A stretch of 5,864 nucleotides of DNA from Betaproteobacteria bacterium (GCA_005889025.1 VBCZ01000135.1:1343-7206), one strand, 5' to 3'; counted from the stretch's first letter, positions 1-5,864 are shown. Numbers and translations are program-made. Notes: a model not told the origin generated them from the letters alone.

Positions 1-2331
1 TCGTACCGGTGAAACGTGCATCAGCGAGGCGCGCAATGAGATTTACGCTCCGGCCTGCATTGCCCGGATTCGCGTCAGTCGTCAGCGTGACGGGCGCGAT
101 CAGATCATTGAATTTGGCCACGAACACGCCGCCCCAGTTCGAATCGGCATTCGGGACTGCTCGACCGTTGAGCAATGGTGGTCCGGCGCCATAGCCGCTT
201 ATGAAGCCTCCGTATCCTGCGAGATAGGCATTGCCGAAGCCGTCGAGCGCGAGGCCCGTTGCCGCGCTGGCGCCTCCAAGCGCAGTCGAATAAATCTGCT
301 GCGAGCCGTCGGCAGAAAGCTTCATGATGAATGCGCCAGAAGCGGGCACGCCGGAGAGATTGCTCGTCAGAGGAAGCGATCGACTGGTTGAAGTCGTTCC
401 GATCGCATAAATCGCTCCACCAGCGTCTACCGCGACCTTGACCGGAAATGCGTCTCTGTCGGAGAAACCACCATTGTCAACGAGACTTCCACGAGAGGCT
501 CCGATCGGCGCAACGAACTGCCAATCCGACCCGTCCGGCAAAAGCTTCGCGATAAACCCGATTTCCCGATCCGCATTGGAATGTGGTCCAAAAATAACCT
601 GCGTCTGAAAGGCACCGCTCCCGTAGAGTGGATACGTCGCCGACTTGCCACCGATCACAATACCGCCGTCGGGGCTTAGCGCGATGCTGGTGGCGCGCTC
701 TGCATCAGAACCACCGAGTCGGGCGACGAACACAAATGCGGTGCCACCCGCATTGACCTTTGCCACGAATGCATCGCGGAACCGAATGTCCTGAGTCCAG
801 CGTTCGTCGCCCGCGGCTCCCGGCGTGACCGGAAAATCGTCAGCAGTCGCTTGCCCGGCGAGGTAAGTGTTGCCTGCGCTATCGACCGCAAGCGCATAGG
901 CGGTTGTTGCCGCGTCTAAGTGTGATTGCAGCGTTCGCGTGCCGGGCCGGCTACCGGGTACCGATAAATACGTTGCGAACACCGTGTCGTTACCTCCTGG
1001 CGCAAGCTTGATCAGATAGGGTGCTGTCGTCGTTTCGGCTGGAACGGAGCGAATCACCGCATTGGGACTCGTGGTCAAGCCCGTGCCGGCCACGCCCGTA
1101 AAATAGACACTACCGGCGCTATCTACCACAAGGGCGCGAATCGTTGACACTGCGGGATCGATCGCCGCGCCCAGCGCCTGCATCGTTCCGCTCGGCGCGA
1201 TCTGGAAGATACGTTTGGCGCCGTTGCGCAAATAGGTGCCTCCGCGCACTGGAAAATCCACCGAATTTGCGTAGGCCGCGACGTAAATATTGCTGGCGGC
1301 ATCCCGCGCCATCGCCTCGACCTGTCCGCCACCCCAAATTATCGATGGCAGCACGGCTCCGACGTAAGCAAATCTGCCCGAGTTCGTGATGTCGGCAGCA
1401 CGGCCACCCACCGCGGTCACCCAGCCGAGGCCTCCATCATTCGCGCCAATCTTCGCGACGTAGAGCAGATCCAGTCCGCCGTTGGTGAATGCAGCCGAGC
1501 TCAGACCGGGAAAATATGTCGATGCGACCGAACCGCTGACGTACGCGTTTCCATCGGATCCGACGACAACATCGAAGGCCGTGTCATTGCTGGAGCTTCC
1601 CAAGTAGGTGGAGTACACCACGAGCGGGCCCGTGAATGGCGCTGGGGGATCTGGAGAGTAAAGCGTCAATACAAAGAAGGATTGATCCGTTGACGCCGGC
1701 TGGAACTCTGCGCTGCCCGTCTGCGACGCGCGCACGGTGCAGGTGCCTCCTGTGAGCAGAGTCGCGATGCTGCCGTCGACCCGACAAACCGAAGGCGTCA
1801 GCGATGAAAATGTGACCGGGAGTCCCGATGGCGTACTCGCGCTAAGCTGCACCGGCGGGTCGGTTCTGAAATGATCGCCGAGCGGCCAGAACGTTAGGTA
1901 CTCAAAAGCGGCAGTGATCAACAAGCTTCTCTCGACATTGGGCGCGGCGCTGAAGTTCGCATCGCCTCCTTGGGTAGCACGAATCGTACAAGTGCCGCTC
2001 GTGAGGCCCATGATGAGGTTCGCATCAATCCTGCAGATCGCAGGCGTGAGCGACGTAAAACTGACGGGCAGACCCGAAGATGCAATCGCATACAATTCCT
2101 GCGGCGCGCCTAGAGACACGCTCGAAATCGGGCTCGTAATGACTATCGTCTGGCTCTCGGCGGTCACCGTGAAGCTGCGGTCGACATCGGGCGCCGGGGA
2201 ATGCGTCGCGTCGCCCCCTTGCGCAGCGCGGATGGTGCATGTGCCCACGGCGAGAAGCGTCGCCGTGTTGGCATTCACTATGCATACGCTCAAAGTCAGC
2301 GAAGAAAAAGTCACCGGCAACCCTGACGATG
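1..2331 (-). CDS. Giant modular surface protein, C-terminal-side fragment in shifted frame (3' partial, no start of its own)
   Basis: The minus-strand frame whose codons begin at positions congruent to 1 modulo 3 has no stop from 2329 to the window edge: 776 codons. It resumes A5 exactly at SSGLPVTF, then gives A6, A7, an SBBP-type seven-bladed propeller and the start of another Ig-like domain (VTLTTDANPGNAG). The N-terminal half of A5 ends at 2332 in the other frame, so this is the displaced remainder of the same gene rather than a new one. GTG at 2314 overlaps the upstream stop and has AGGG six bases before it. A product from there would begin in the middle of an Ig fold with no export signal. 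It is probably untranslated in the present sequence, or in frame with the upstream part if the 7-bp lesion is an error. An automatic annotation might give it an arbitrary GTG or TTG start. The gene continues beyond position 1. Confidence 0.88.
2..103 (-). other. Start of a further Ig-like domain, cut by the window edge
   Basis: LIAPVTLTTDANPGNAGRSV followed by NLIARLADARFTGT resembles the first strands of Big_3_5-like Ig repeats (T-x-L-T-x-x-x-N-P-x-x-x-G-x-x-V-x-L-x-A-x-V). Only 34 residues are visible, so the family call is tentative. It shows that the protein continues past the SBBP propeller. Confidence 0.5.
104..1621 (-). other. SBBP-type seven-bladed beta-propeller
   Basis: About 506 residues without cysteine. 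It opens with the typical VVYSTYLG strand and contains seven blade motifs: GSDGNAYVSG (1532-1561), RDAASNIYVAA (1274-1306), VDSAGSVYFTG (1094-1126), VDSAGNTYLAG (854-886), LSPDGGIVIGG (647-679), VDAGGAIYAIG (398-430) and LDGFGNAYLAG (215-247). It also has seven matching outer strands of the YVAKI / YLIKL / FVAKV / FIAKL / FIMKL / FVAKF kind. DFPV and DDFPVTPGAAG after two blades are also typical of SBBP (PF06739) proteins. The ligand is unknown. In the present sequence it lies downstream of the premature stop. Confidence 0.85.
1661..1909 (-). repeat. Cys-pair Ig-like unit A7, most diverged copy
   Basis: YLTFWPLGDHF, PPVQLSASTPSGLPVTF, SLTPSVC, GTCTVRASQTG, then QPASTDQSFFVLTL. The Cys spacing is still 15, but the NANYSAAPNV segment has been replaced by SAEFQPAST. 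It is the last A unit before the SBBP propeller. Confidence 0.78.
1910..2152 (-). repeat. Cys-pair Ig-like unit A6
   Basis: QTIVITSPISSVSLG, ELYAIASSGLPVSF, SLTPAIC, GTCTIR, then GGDANFSAAPNVERSLLITA. The Cys spacing is 15 and the length 81 residues, but the first two strands have lost the ITFGALNNQ motif. Confidence 0.8.
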
Positions 2332-2394
2332 GCTGATGGCGAATGGGCCGGCACCGAACGTCCGATTGTTCAACGCTCCGAACGTGATCTGATT
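2159..2394 (-). repeat. Cys-pair Ig-like unit A5, broken by the frameshift
   Basis: NQITFGALNNRTFGAGPFAIS in the upstream frame, then SSGLPVTFSSLTLSVC, GTCTIR, GGDATHSPAPDVDRSFTVTA in the downstream frame. Both parts match the other units residue for residue. The span is 236 bp instead of 243. Confidence 0.85.
2311..2332 (-). other. Frameshift lesion: 7 bp missing in Ig-like unit A5, premature TGA
   Basis: Reading the minus strand, A5 runs NQITFGALNN...GPFAIS, ending with AGC at 2334-2332. Two bases (CA, 2331-2330) follow, then SSGLPVTF starts at 2329 in a different frame. All sister units have three residues (ATA, or equivalents such as AIA and STP) between these two points, that is nine bases. 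Only two are present, so seven are missing. Total lengths agree: A5 is 236 bp, while A1, A4 and A6 are 243 bp each. The original frame stops at TGA 2313-2311. Confidence 0.87.
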
Positions 2395-5300
2395 CGCAAG
2401 TATCGGCATTACGGCAAAACTCTGGTCGACATTCGTCGCTGCGCTGTACGTTGCGTCGCCAGCTTGGGACGCACGAATGGTGCACGTTCCCGCCGCAACC
2501 AGCGTTACCATGCTCCCATTGATCGTACATACCGTTGGAGTGAGCGAGGTGAAGGTTACGGGCAGGCCCGACGAGGCGGTAGCGGTTACTGCGAACGGTG
2601 GCGTCCCCAGCGGTTGGTTGTTCAATGCGCCAAATGTAATTCTCGGAGCAATAAGGATGTTGAACGGCTGTATGGCCCATGTGCCAACGCCGTTGTTGGT
2701 CGTAAAGCCTCCGTTGGCGTTGCCCATGAGGATTGGTGTACCGGTGATCGCTCCCGTTGTCGCATTCAACGTCAAGCCTTGCGGTAACGCGCCAACTACT
2801 CCGAAAACTGGCGGGGGCACCCCACTGGCTGTAAGCGTAAATGCGTACGGGATTCCATATGTGCCATTAGGCGGTGAGCTGCTGGTGAACTGTGGTGCCT
2901 GTGTGCTTGTTGTATTCGCAAGCGCGAAACTTGCAGTCGACCCTGAATAACTGGCGATTACGGTGAAAGCCCCACCGATCGAGTTCGCTGTGAAGGCCGG
3001 CGCGGTCGCGACGCCGGACACATTGCTCGCTGCCTGAGCGACGGTTCCCGCGCCGCTGAACGCGCCCGAGGCGCCGGTCGCCGGCGCCGCAAACGTGATC
3101 GCCACGCCAGGCAGCGGATGGCCGCCTGCGTCCTGTACTAATACCGCGAAAAGTGTTGCATACACGGTGCCGACGGCTGCGCTCTGCGGGCTACCCGATT
3201 GAACGCTAAGATTCGCCGGCGGGACGCCACTCGTCTGGAGCAACACCGAGATGTTGTTGTTTGCGGCGCTGGTCACTACCAGATCAGGTTTGCCATCACC
3301 ATTCAGATCTTTGGCGACGATGGCGCCGGCCTGTCCGCCTACGCCGTAAGTCAACGGCCCCTGGAACGTTCCATTGCCGTTGCCGAGCAGAACGACCATG
3401 GTGTTGTCGAAGCGATTGACGACGGCAAGATCGGCCCATCCATCGCCATTAAAATCGGCGACGGCAACGCTCGCCGAGCCGTAGCCGGTCGCGAAATTGA
3501 TCGCGGCGCCAAACGTGCCGTCACCGCGGCCAAGGAAGATGGAGACGTTCCCGCTATAGTCGTTGACGACCGCCAGATCGAGCTTGCCGTCGCCATTGAA
3601 GTCTCCGACGGCAAGTCCGTCCGGACCGTTTCCCACCGTATAGTTCACCGCGGCGGCAAAGGTGCCGTCGCCGTTACCCATAAGGATTGAAACGGTGTTG
3701 CTGCCGAAGTTGGCGACGGCTAGATCCGGTTTGCCGTCGCCATTGAAATCAGCGACGACGACGGCGGCGGGACTTGTGCCTGTCGGGTAACTCACTGGTG
3801 CACGAAATGAGCCGTCACCGTTGCCCAGCAGTACCGTGACCGTTTGGCCGGTGGTATTGCCAGATGTGTTGTTGACGATGACCAAGTCAAGCTTGCCGTC
3901 ACGATTGACATCGGCCACGCCGAGACCATCCGGATAGAGCCCGGAACTGAACGATCCGACACGCGTAAATGTTCCATTGCTATTGCCGGAAAATATGATG
4001 ACGCTGCCGCTGGTGAAGTCGCAGACTGCCAGATCGAGCTTGCCGTCACCGTTGAAATCTCCCACCGCTACCGCGACGGGTGTGCCGCCCGACGCCACGG
4101 TCGTGCCCGGCGCAAATGTGCCGTCGGTGTGGCCGATTAGAATGGAAACATTGGCAGAAAATGCGTTGGCAACCGCCAAGTCTGGTGTGCCATCGCCGTT
4201 GAAGTCACCGAGCGCAAGGCTTTCCGGAAAGGTGCCTGTCGCGTAGTTGACGGCGGGGGCAAAGCTGAGCGTGTGAGAGGACAGCGTGACGCTGAAGCTT
4301 TGATTGACGTTGGGTGCCGCTGCGTAAGTGGCATTGCCGGCCTGCGATGCCTGGATGATGCAGGTGCCCGCGCTAACCAACGTTACCGTCGATCCGCCGA
4401 CCATGCACACCGGTGTCGTCAGTGACGCGAAGTTAACGAGTAGGCCCGAGGATGCGGTGGCGCTAACGGTGAACGGCGCCGCTCCAAATGTCTGATTGCT
4501 CAAAGCTCCGAAAGTGATCGTCTGGCTCTGGAGCACGCTAGTGACTGTAAAACTCTGACTGACGTTCGGCGCCGCAGAGTAGTTGGCGTTGCCGGATTGA
4601 GACGATTGGATCGTGCAAGTCCCAGCGCCAATAATCGTGACCGTTGCGCCGCTCACCGTACATACCGCCGTGGTGAGCGAGGTAAAGCTCACCGGCAAAT
4701 TCGATGATGCCGTCGCAGCGAGCGCAAACGGCGCCACACCGAACGCCTGGTCGTCCGGTGCGTTGAAAGTGATAGTCTGACTAGTCCCGCTGCTACCAAC
4801 TGCCCAGGCTTCGATTTCGACGATGGTGGGGACGCTCAGCAGCGACCGGGTGACATTGACTCGGATCCGAGGGGTGGTATACGCCGCAAAGCTGACCGTG
4901 CGCTTGACCAGGTTGTTGCCGACGACGCTGCCCAGCGTTACCCAAGTCGAACCATCCCAAGCCTGGACCGTGAAATCGGTAATGCCATACACGCTGAAGG
5001 TCAGGCTATCGGTGGGCTCGACCGGGGCGCCGTAGCCGTCCTGCAAGGTATAGACCACCACGTGATCGATGGTCTTGGCGCCATTGAAGTCGATCTGCAC
5101 CCAGCCGGGGGGCGCGCTGGCGGCGGCCCAGCCGCCACCGGTGCCCCAGTTGACGCCGGCCCGCTCGTTGTTGTTGACCGCGGCCACCGGGTAGCCGGCG
5201 CTGTAGCTGCTCGAGGCCGACGCCACCGCGCCCGCGCTCGCCAATGCCACATTACTGCTGCCGGAGGTGTTAGTCGCCGTGACTTGGAAGCTCTGGTTAA

Positions 5301-5864
5301 CATTCGGTGCCGCACTGTAGTTGGCATTGCCGGCTTGCGACGAACGAATGGTGCAGGGGCCGATTGCCACTAAAAAAACCGTGTTGCCGTTTACCGTGCA
5401 GACCGATGGCGTAAGCGAAGCAAAGCTTATAGGCAGGCCCGATGACGCCGTCGCACTGATCGTGAATGGTGGATTGACGATCGTCTGATTGCCCGGTGGA
5501 TTGAAAGTGATCGTTTGGTTGGCCTGGTTGATCGTGACGGCAAAAGTTTGAGTCGCATCCGGGGGTACGCCATTGGTCGCAGTCAACGTGCCCGCAAACG
5601 TGCCCGAAGCGCTTGGGATTCCACTGATCACACCCGCGACACTTTGTAGGCCCAGCCCTGGCGGAAGGGCATTGGCGGGAACACTAAACGTCGGCGCTGG
5701 CGTTCCGCTCGCAGTCACACCGAAGGAATAGGCAAGGTTGAACACGCCGTTGGGCGGCGGAGAACTGGTAAACACTGGCGCCTGCGAAGTCACAACACCA
5801 TTAGTCAAAGCGAAGTTCGTGCTGATCGTCCCGACGCGAGCGACAATAGAAAATGAGCCCGTGG
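2311..5864 (-). CDS. Giant modular surface protein, N-terminal-side fragment (5' partial, premature stop)
   Basis: The frame is open from the window edge (first full codon at 5862) to TGA at 2311-2313, giving 1183 visible codons; the real start lies beyond 5864. The first start-like codon, TTG at 5808, sits inside an Ig-like module that continues upstream, so it is not a true start. Modules in order: Ig tail, He_PIG, A1, discoidin-like, A2, A3, seven FG-GAP repeats, Big_1-like, He_PIG, A4, and the first 21 residues of A5. The sequence is rich in Ala, Gly, Ser, Thr, Val and Asn, with Cys almost only as fixed pairs in the A units, as expected of an exported protein. The last six residues (HRQGCR) are out-of-frame readthrough after a 7-bp loss, so this product is truncated. 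From the domain families, the likely role is extracellular binding or adhesion; the ligand is unknown. No catalytic domain, signal peptide, membrane anchor or sorting signal lies in the visible part. Confidence 0.93.
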   Translation of the reverse strand, partial: TGSFSIVARVGTISTNFALTNGVVTSQAPVFTSSPPPNGVFNLAYSFGVTASGTPAPTFSVPANALPPGLGLQSVAGVISGIPSASGTFAGTLTATNGVPPDATQTFAVTINQANQTITFNPPGNQTIVNPPFTISATASSGLPISFASLTPSVCTVNGNTVFLVAIGPCTIRSSQAGNANYSAAPNVNQSFQVTATNTSGSSNVALASAGAVASASSSYSAGYPVAAVNNNERAGVNWGTGGGWAAASAPPGWVQIDFNGAKTIDHVVVYTLQDGYGAPVEPTDSLTFSVYGITDFTVQAWDGSTWVTLGSVVGNNLVKRTVSFAAYTTPRIRVNVTRSLLSVPTIVEIEAWAVGSSGTSQTITFNAPDDQAFGVAPFALAATASSNLPVSFTSLTTAVCTVSGATVTIIGAGTCTIQSSQSGNANYSAAPNVSQSFTVTSVLQSQTITFGALSNQTFGAAPFTVSATASSGLLVNFASLTTPVCMVGGSTVTLVSAGTCIIQASQAGNATYAAAPNVNQSFSVTLSSHTLSFAPAVNYATGTFPESLALGDFNGDGTPDLAVANAFSANVSILIGHTDGTFAPGTTVASGGTPVAVAVGDFNGDGKLDLAVCDFTSGSVIIFSGNSNGTFTRVGSFSSGLYPDGLGVADVNRDGKLDLVIVNNTSGNTTGQTVTVLLGNGDGSFRAPVSYPTGTSPAAVVVADFNGDGKPDLAVANFGSNTVSILMGNGDGTFAAAVNYTVGNGPDGLAVGDFNGDGKLDLAVVNDYSGNVSIFLGRGDGTFGAAINFATGYGSASVAVADFNGDGWADLAVVNRFDNTMVVLLGNGNGTFQGPLTYGVGGQAGAIVAKDLNGDGKPDLVVTSAANNNISVLLQTSGVPPANLSVQSGSPQSAAVGTVYATLFAVLVQDAGGHPLPGVAITFAAPATGASGAFSGAGTVAQAASNVSGVATAPAFTANSIGGAFTVIASYSGSTASFALANTTSTQAPQFTSSSPPNGTYGIPYAFTLTASGVPPPVFGVVGALPQGLTLNATTGAITGTPILMGNANGGFTTNNGVGTWAIQPFNILIAPRITFGALNNQPLGTPPFAVTATASSGLPVTFTSLTPTVCTINGSMVTLVAAGTCTIRASQAGDATYSAATNVDQSFAVMPILANQITFGALNNRTFGAGPFAISHRQGCR
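2401..2643 (-). repeat. Cys-pair Ig-like unit A4
   Basis: RITFGALNNQPLG, PPFAVTATASSGLPVTF, SLTPTVC, GTCTIR, then SQAGDATYSAATNVDQSFAV. Cys spacing is 15. Intact, and the closest reference for reconstructing A5 next to it. Confidence 0.85.
2647..2898 (-). other. He_PIG-type putative Ig domain, copy 2
   Basis: APQFTSSSPPNGTYGIPYAF, TASGVPPPVFGV, LPQGLTLNATTGAITGTP, then a closing strand TWAIQPFNILI. Same family as 5527-5781. The segment after ITGTP (ILMGNANGGF) is unusual for the family but keeps the normal length, so I read it as divergence rather than a second frameshift. Confidence 0.8.
2911..3222 (-). other. Big_1-like (invasin/intimin-type) Ig domain
   Basis: About 104 residues: NLSVQSGSPQSAAVGTVYAT, F-A-V-L-V-QDAGGHPLPGVAITF, GASGAFSG, then SNVSGVATAPAFTANSIGG and FTVIASYSGS. 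The core V-x-D-x-x-G-x-P-L-P-G-V-x-I-T-F followed by a D/N-x-x-G-x-A strand is the Big_1 pattern. This family builds rigid extracellular stalks. Confidence 0.75.
3235..4272 (-). other. FG-GAP/VCBS seven-bladed beta-propeller
   Basis: Seven tandem repeats, each with a D-x-N-x-D-G-x-x-D calcium loop: DFNGDGTPD (4180-4206), DFNGDGKLD (4033-4059), DVNRDGKLD (3886-3912), DFNGDGKPD (3724-3750), DFNGDGKLD (3577-3603), DFNGDGWAD (3430-3456) and DLNGDGKPD (3283-3309). The period is 49 residues (147 bp) except between the third and fourth loops, where it is 54. Each repeat ends in a V-S-I-L-x-G-N-G-D-G-T-F type strand. All seven loops keep their acidic ligands, so the fold is probably intact and calcium-stabilised, as in integrin-alpha-like propellers. 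One lone Cys (AVCDF) lies in repeat 2. Confidence 0.92.
4282..4524 (-). repeat. Cys-pair Ig-like unit A3
   Basis: QTITFGALSNQTFG, APFTVSATASSGLLVNF, SLTTPVC, GTCIIQ, then SQAGNATYAAAPNVNQSFSVT. The Cys spacing is again 15. It directly precedes the FG-GAP propeller. Confidence 0.85.
4534..4779 (-). repeat. Cys-pair Ig-like unit A2
   Basis: QTITFNAPDDQAFG, APFALAATASSNLPVSF, SLTTAVC, GTCTIQ, then SQSGNANYSAAPNVSQSFTVT. The cysteines are 15 residues apart, as in A1. Immediately C-terminal to the discoidin-like module. Confidence 0.85.
4795..5259 (-). other. F5/8 type C (discoidin-like) galactose-binding-fold module
   Basis: About 155 residues: N-terminal NVALASAGAVASASSSYSAG, the AAVNNNERAGVNWGTGGGW loop, then WVQIDFNGAKTIDHVVVYTLQD, VQAWDGSTWVTLG, and a final IRVNVTR...VEIEAWAV strand. 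This order (loop with W, W-x-Q-I-D-F, I-D-x-V-x-V, W-D-G-S-x-W-V, R-I-R-V, I-E-x-W) is that of F5/8C or CBM32-like domains, which commonly bind glycans or polymers. It sits between A1 and A2 with Ser/Gly linkers on both sides. Its DNA is much more GC-rich than the flanking A units (134 of 180 bases in 5101-5280 against 126 of 240 in 5281-5520, hand counts). The ligand is unknown. Confidence 0.82.
5275..5517 (-). repeat. Cys-pair Ig-like unit A1 (81 aa)
   Basis: First of seven related units. Signature in order: QTITF at the start, PPFTISATASSGLP, S-F-x-SLTPSVC, GPCTIR, SQAGNANYSAAPNVNQSF, then a closing QVTA. Two cysteines 15 residues apart probably form a disulfide across the sheet. This copy is followed by the discoidin-like module rather than by another A unit. 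Confidence 0.85.
5527..5781 (-). other. He_PIG-type putative Ig domain, copy 1
   Basis: About 85 residues with the He_PIG pattern: APVFTSSPPPNG start, Y-x-F-x-V-TASGTPAPTFSV, then LPPGLGL, a G-x-ISG-P turn (GVISGIPSASG) and a closing strand ATQTFAVTI. He_PIG (PF05345) modules are Ig-like spacers in bacterial extracellular proteins. It leads straight into unit A1. Confidence 0.8.
5800..5862 (-). other. C-terminal end of an Ig-like module cut by the window edge
   Basis: The first 21 in-frame residues (GSFSIVAR...STNFALTN) align with the last strands of the Big_1-like domain at 2911-3222 (GAFTVIAS...STASFALANT). Both are followed directly by a He_PIG domain. This shows the gene continues upstream and probably contains another copy of the Big_1-like module there. 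Confidence 0.6.

Noticed and set aside
2311..2334. Programmed -1 ribosomal frameshifting as the reason for the broken frame
   Set aside because: I see no X-XXY-YYZ slippery heptamer between the break and the TGA; the T-run (TTTTT) lies after the stop. A simple -1 shift would also leave A5 two residues short, whereas a 7-bp loss restores the full unit.
1914..2354. Plus-strand frame 1914-2336 and minus-strand frame 2025-2354
   Set aside because: The first is the antisense of A6 and A5. The second is the third minus-strand frame, with no Ig-like motif. The frame starting at 2329 gives clear A5-A6 matches instead.
2647..2740. A second, compensated frameshift in He_PIG copy 2 (odd segment ILMGNANGGF)
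   Set aside because: The segment length matches the family pattern and the frame resumes correctly on both sides, so divergence is the simpler reading.
2239..2950. Plus-strand open frames at 2239-2787 and 2477-2950
   Set aside because: They lie antisense to A4, A5 and He_PIG copy 2. Their sequence is the complement of the repeat motifs and shows no family resemblance of its own.
3283..4206. CRISPR-like or satellite array suggested by evenly spaced repeats
   Set aside because: The 147-bp period is coding (49 residues), the units are diverged, and each encodes a calcium loop and strand. There are no short direct repeats with unique spacers.
3199..4246. Plus-strand open frames at 3199-3690, 3844-4140 and 3977-4246, and minus-strand frames at 3351-3614 and 3792-4049
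   Set aside because: All are shadows of the FG-GAP repeats. They show repeating phrases with the same period as the calcium loops.
5001..5373. Arg/Ala/Pro-rich minus-strand frame 5001-5327 and plus-strand frame 5062-5373
   Set aside because: Long frames without stops are expected by chance in this very GC-rich stretch. The discoidin-like domain explains the region.
5806..5808. TTG at 5808 as the gene start
   Set aside because: The frame stays open to the window edge, and the 18 codons before it match the end of an Ig-like module found elsewhere in the same protein. The start lies outside the window.

Overview
The window lies entirely inside one very large gene read from the minus strand. 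It encodes a modular, repeat-built, probably secreted or cell-surface protein. Neither the true start (beyond position 5864) nor the true stop (before position 1) is in the window. There is no intergenic DNA, RNA gene, mobile element, CRISPR array, promoter or terminator that I can support. Both edges are open in frame and cut inside Ig-like modules.

Order along the protein, from N-terminal side to C-terminal side (high to low coordinates): tail of an Ig-like module (5800-5862); He_PIG-type putative Ig domain (5527-5781); Cys-pair Ig-like unit A1 (5275-5517); F5/8 type C (discoidin-like) galactose-binding-fold module (4795-5259); A2 and A3 (4534-4779, 4282-4524); a seven-repeat FG-GAP/VCBS beta-propeller with seven calcium-loop motifs (3235-4272); Big_1-like Ig domain (2911-3222); second He_PIG domain (2647-2898); units A4 to A7 (2401-2643, 2159-2394, 1910-2152, 1661-1909); a second propeller of the SBBP type, again with seven blade motifs (104-1621); and the first strands of another Ig-like domain (2-103).

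The reading frame is broken once, inside A5 near 2330-2332. The upstream frame runs into TGA at 2311-2313. The protein then continues in another minus-strand frame for 776 stop-free codons to the window edge. Aligning A5 to its sister units shows that exactly 7 bp are missing there: A5 spans 236 bp, while A1, A4 and A6 span 243 bp. The 1-2310 stretch is therefore the 3' part of the same gene, not an empty region. The lesion could be a real inactivating deletion, a phase or recombination variant, or a sequence or assembly error.

The organism cannot be fixed from this window. The DNA is GC-rich, and the mix of SBBP propellers, FG-GAP arrays, He_PIG domains and Cys-paired QTITF-type Ig repeats is typical, from general knowledge, of large-genome soil or environmental bacteria. 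Acidobacteriota and some Burkholderiales or Verrucomicrobiota are examples; this is a low-confidence inference. No partner genes are visible, so the likely role (adhesion or binding of glycans or other polymers at the cell surface) rests on domain types only.
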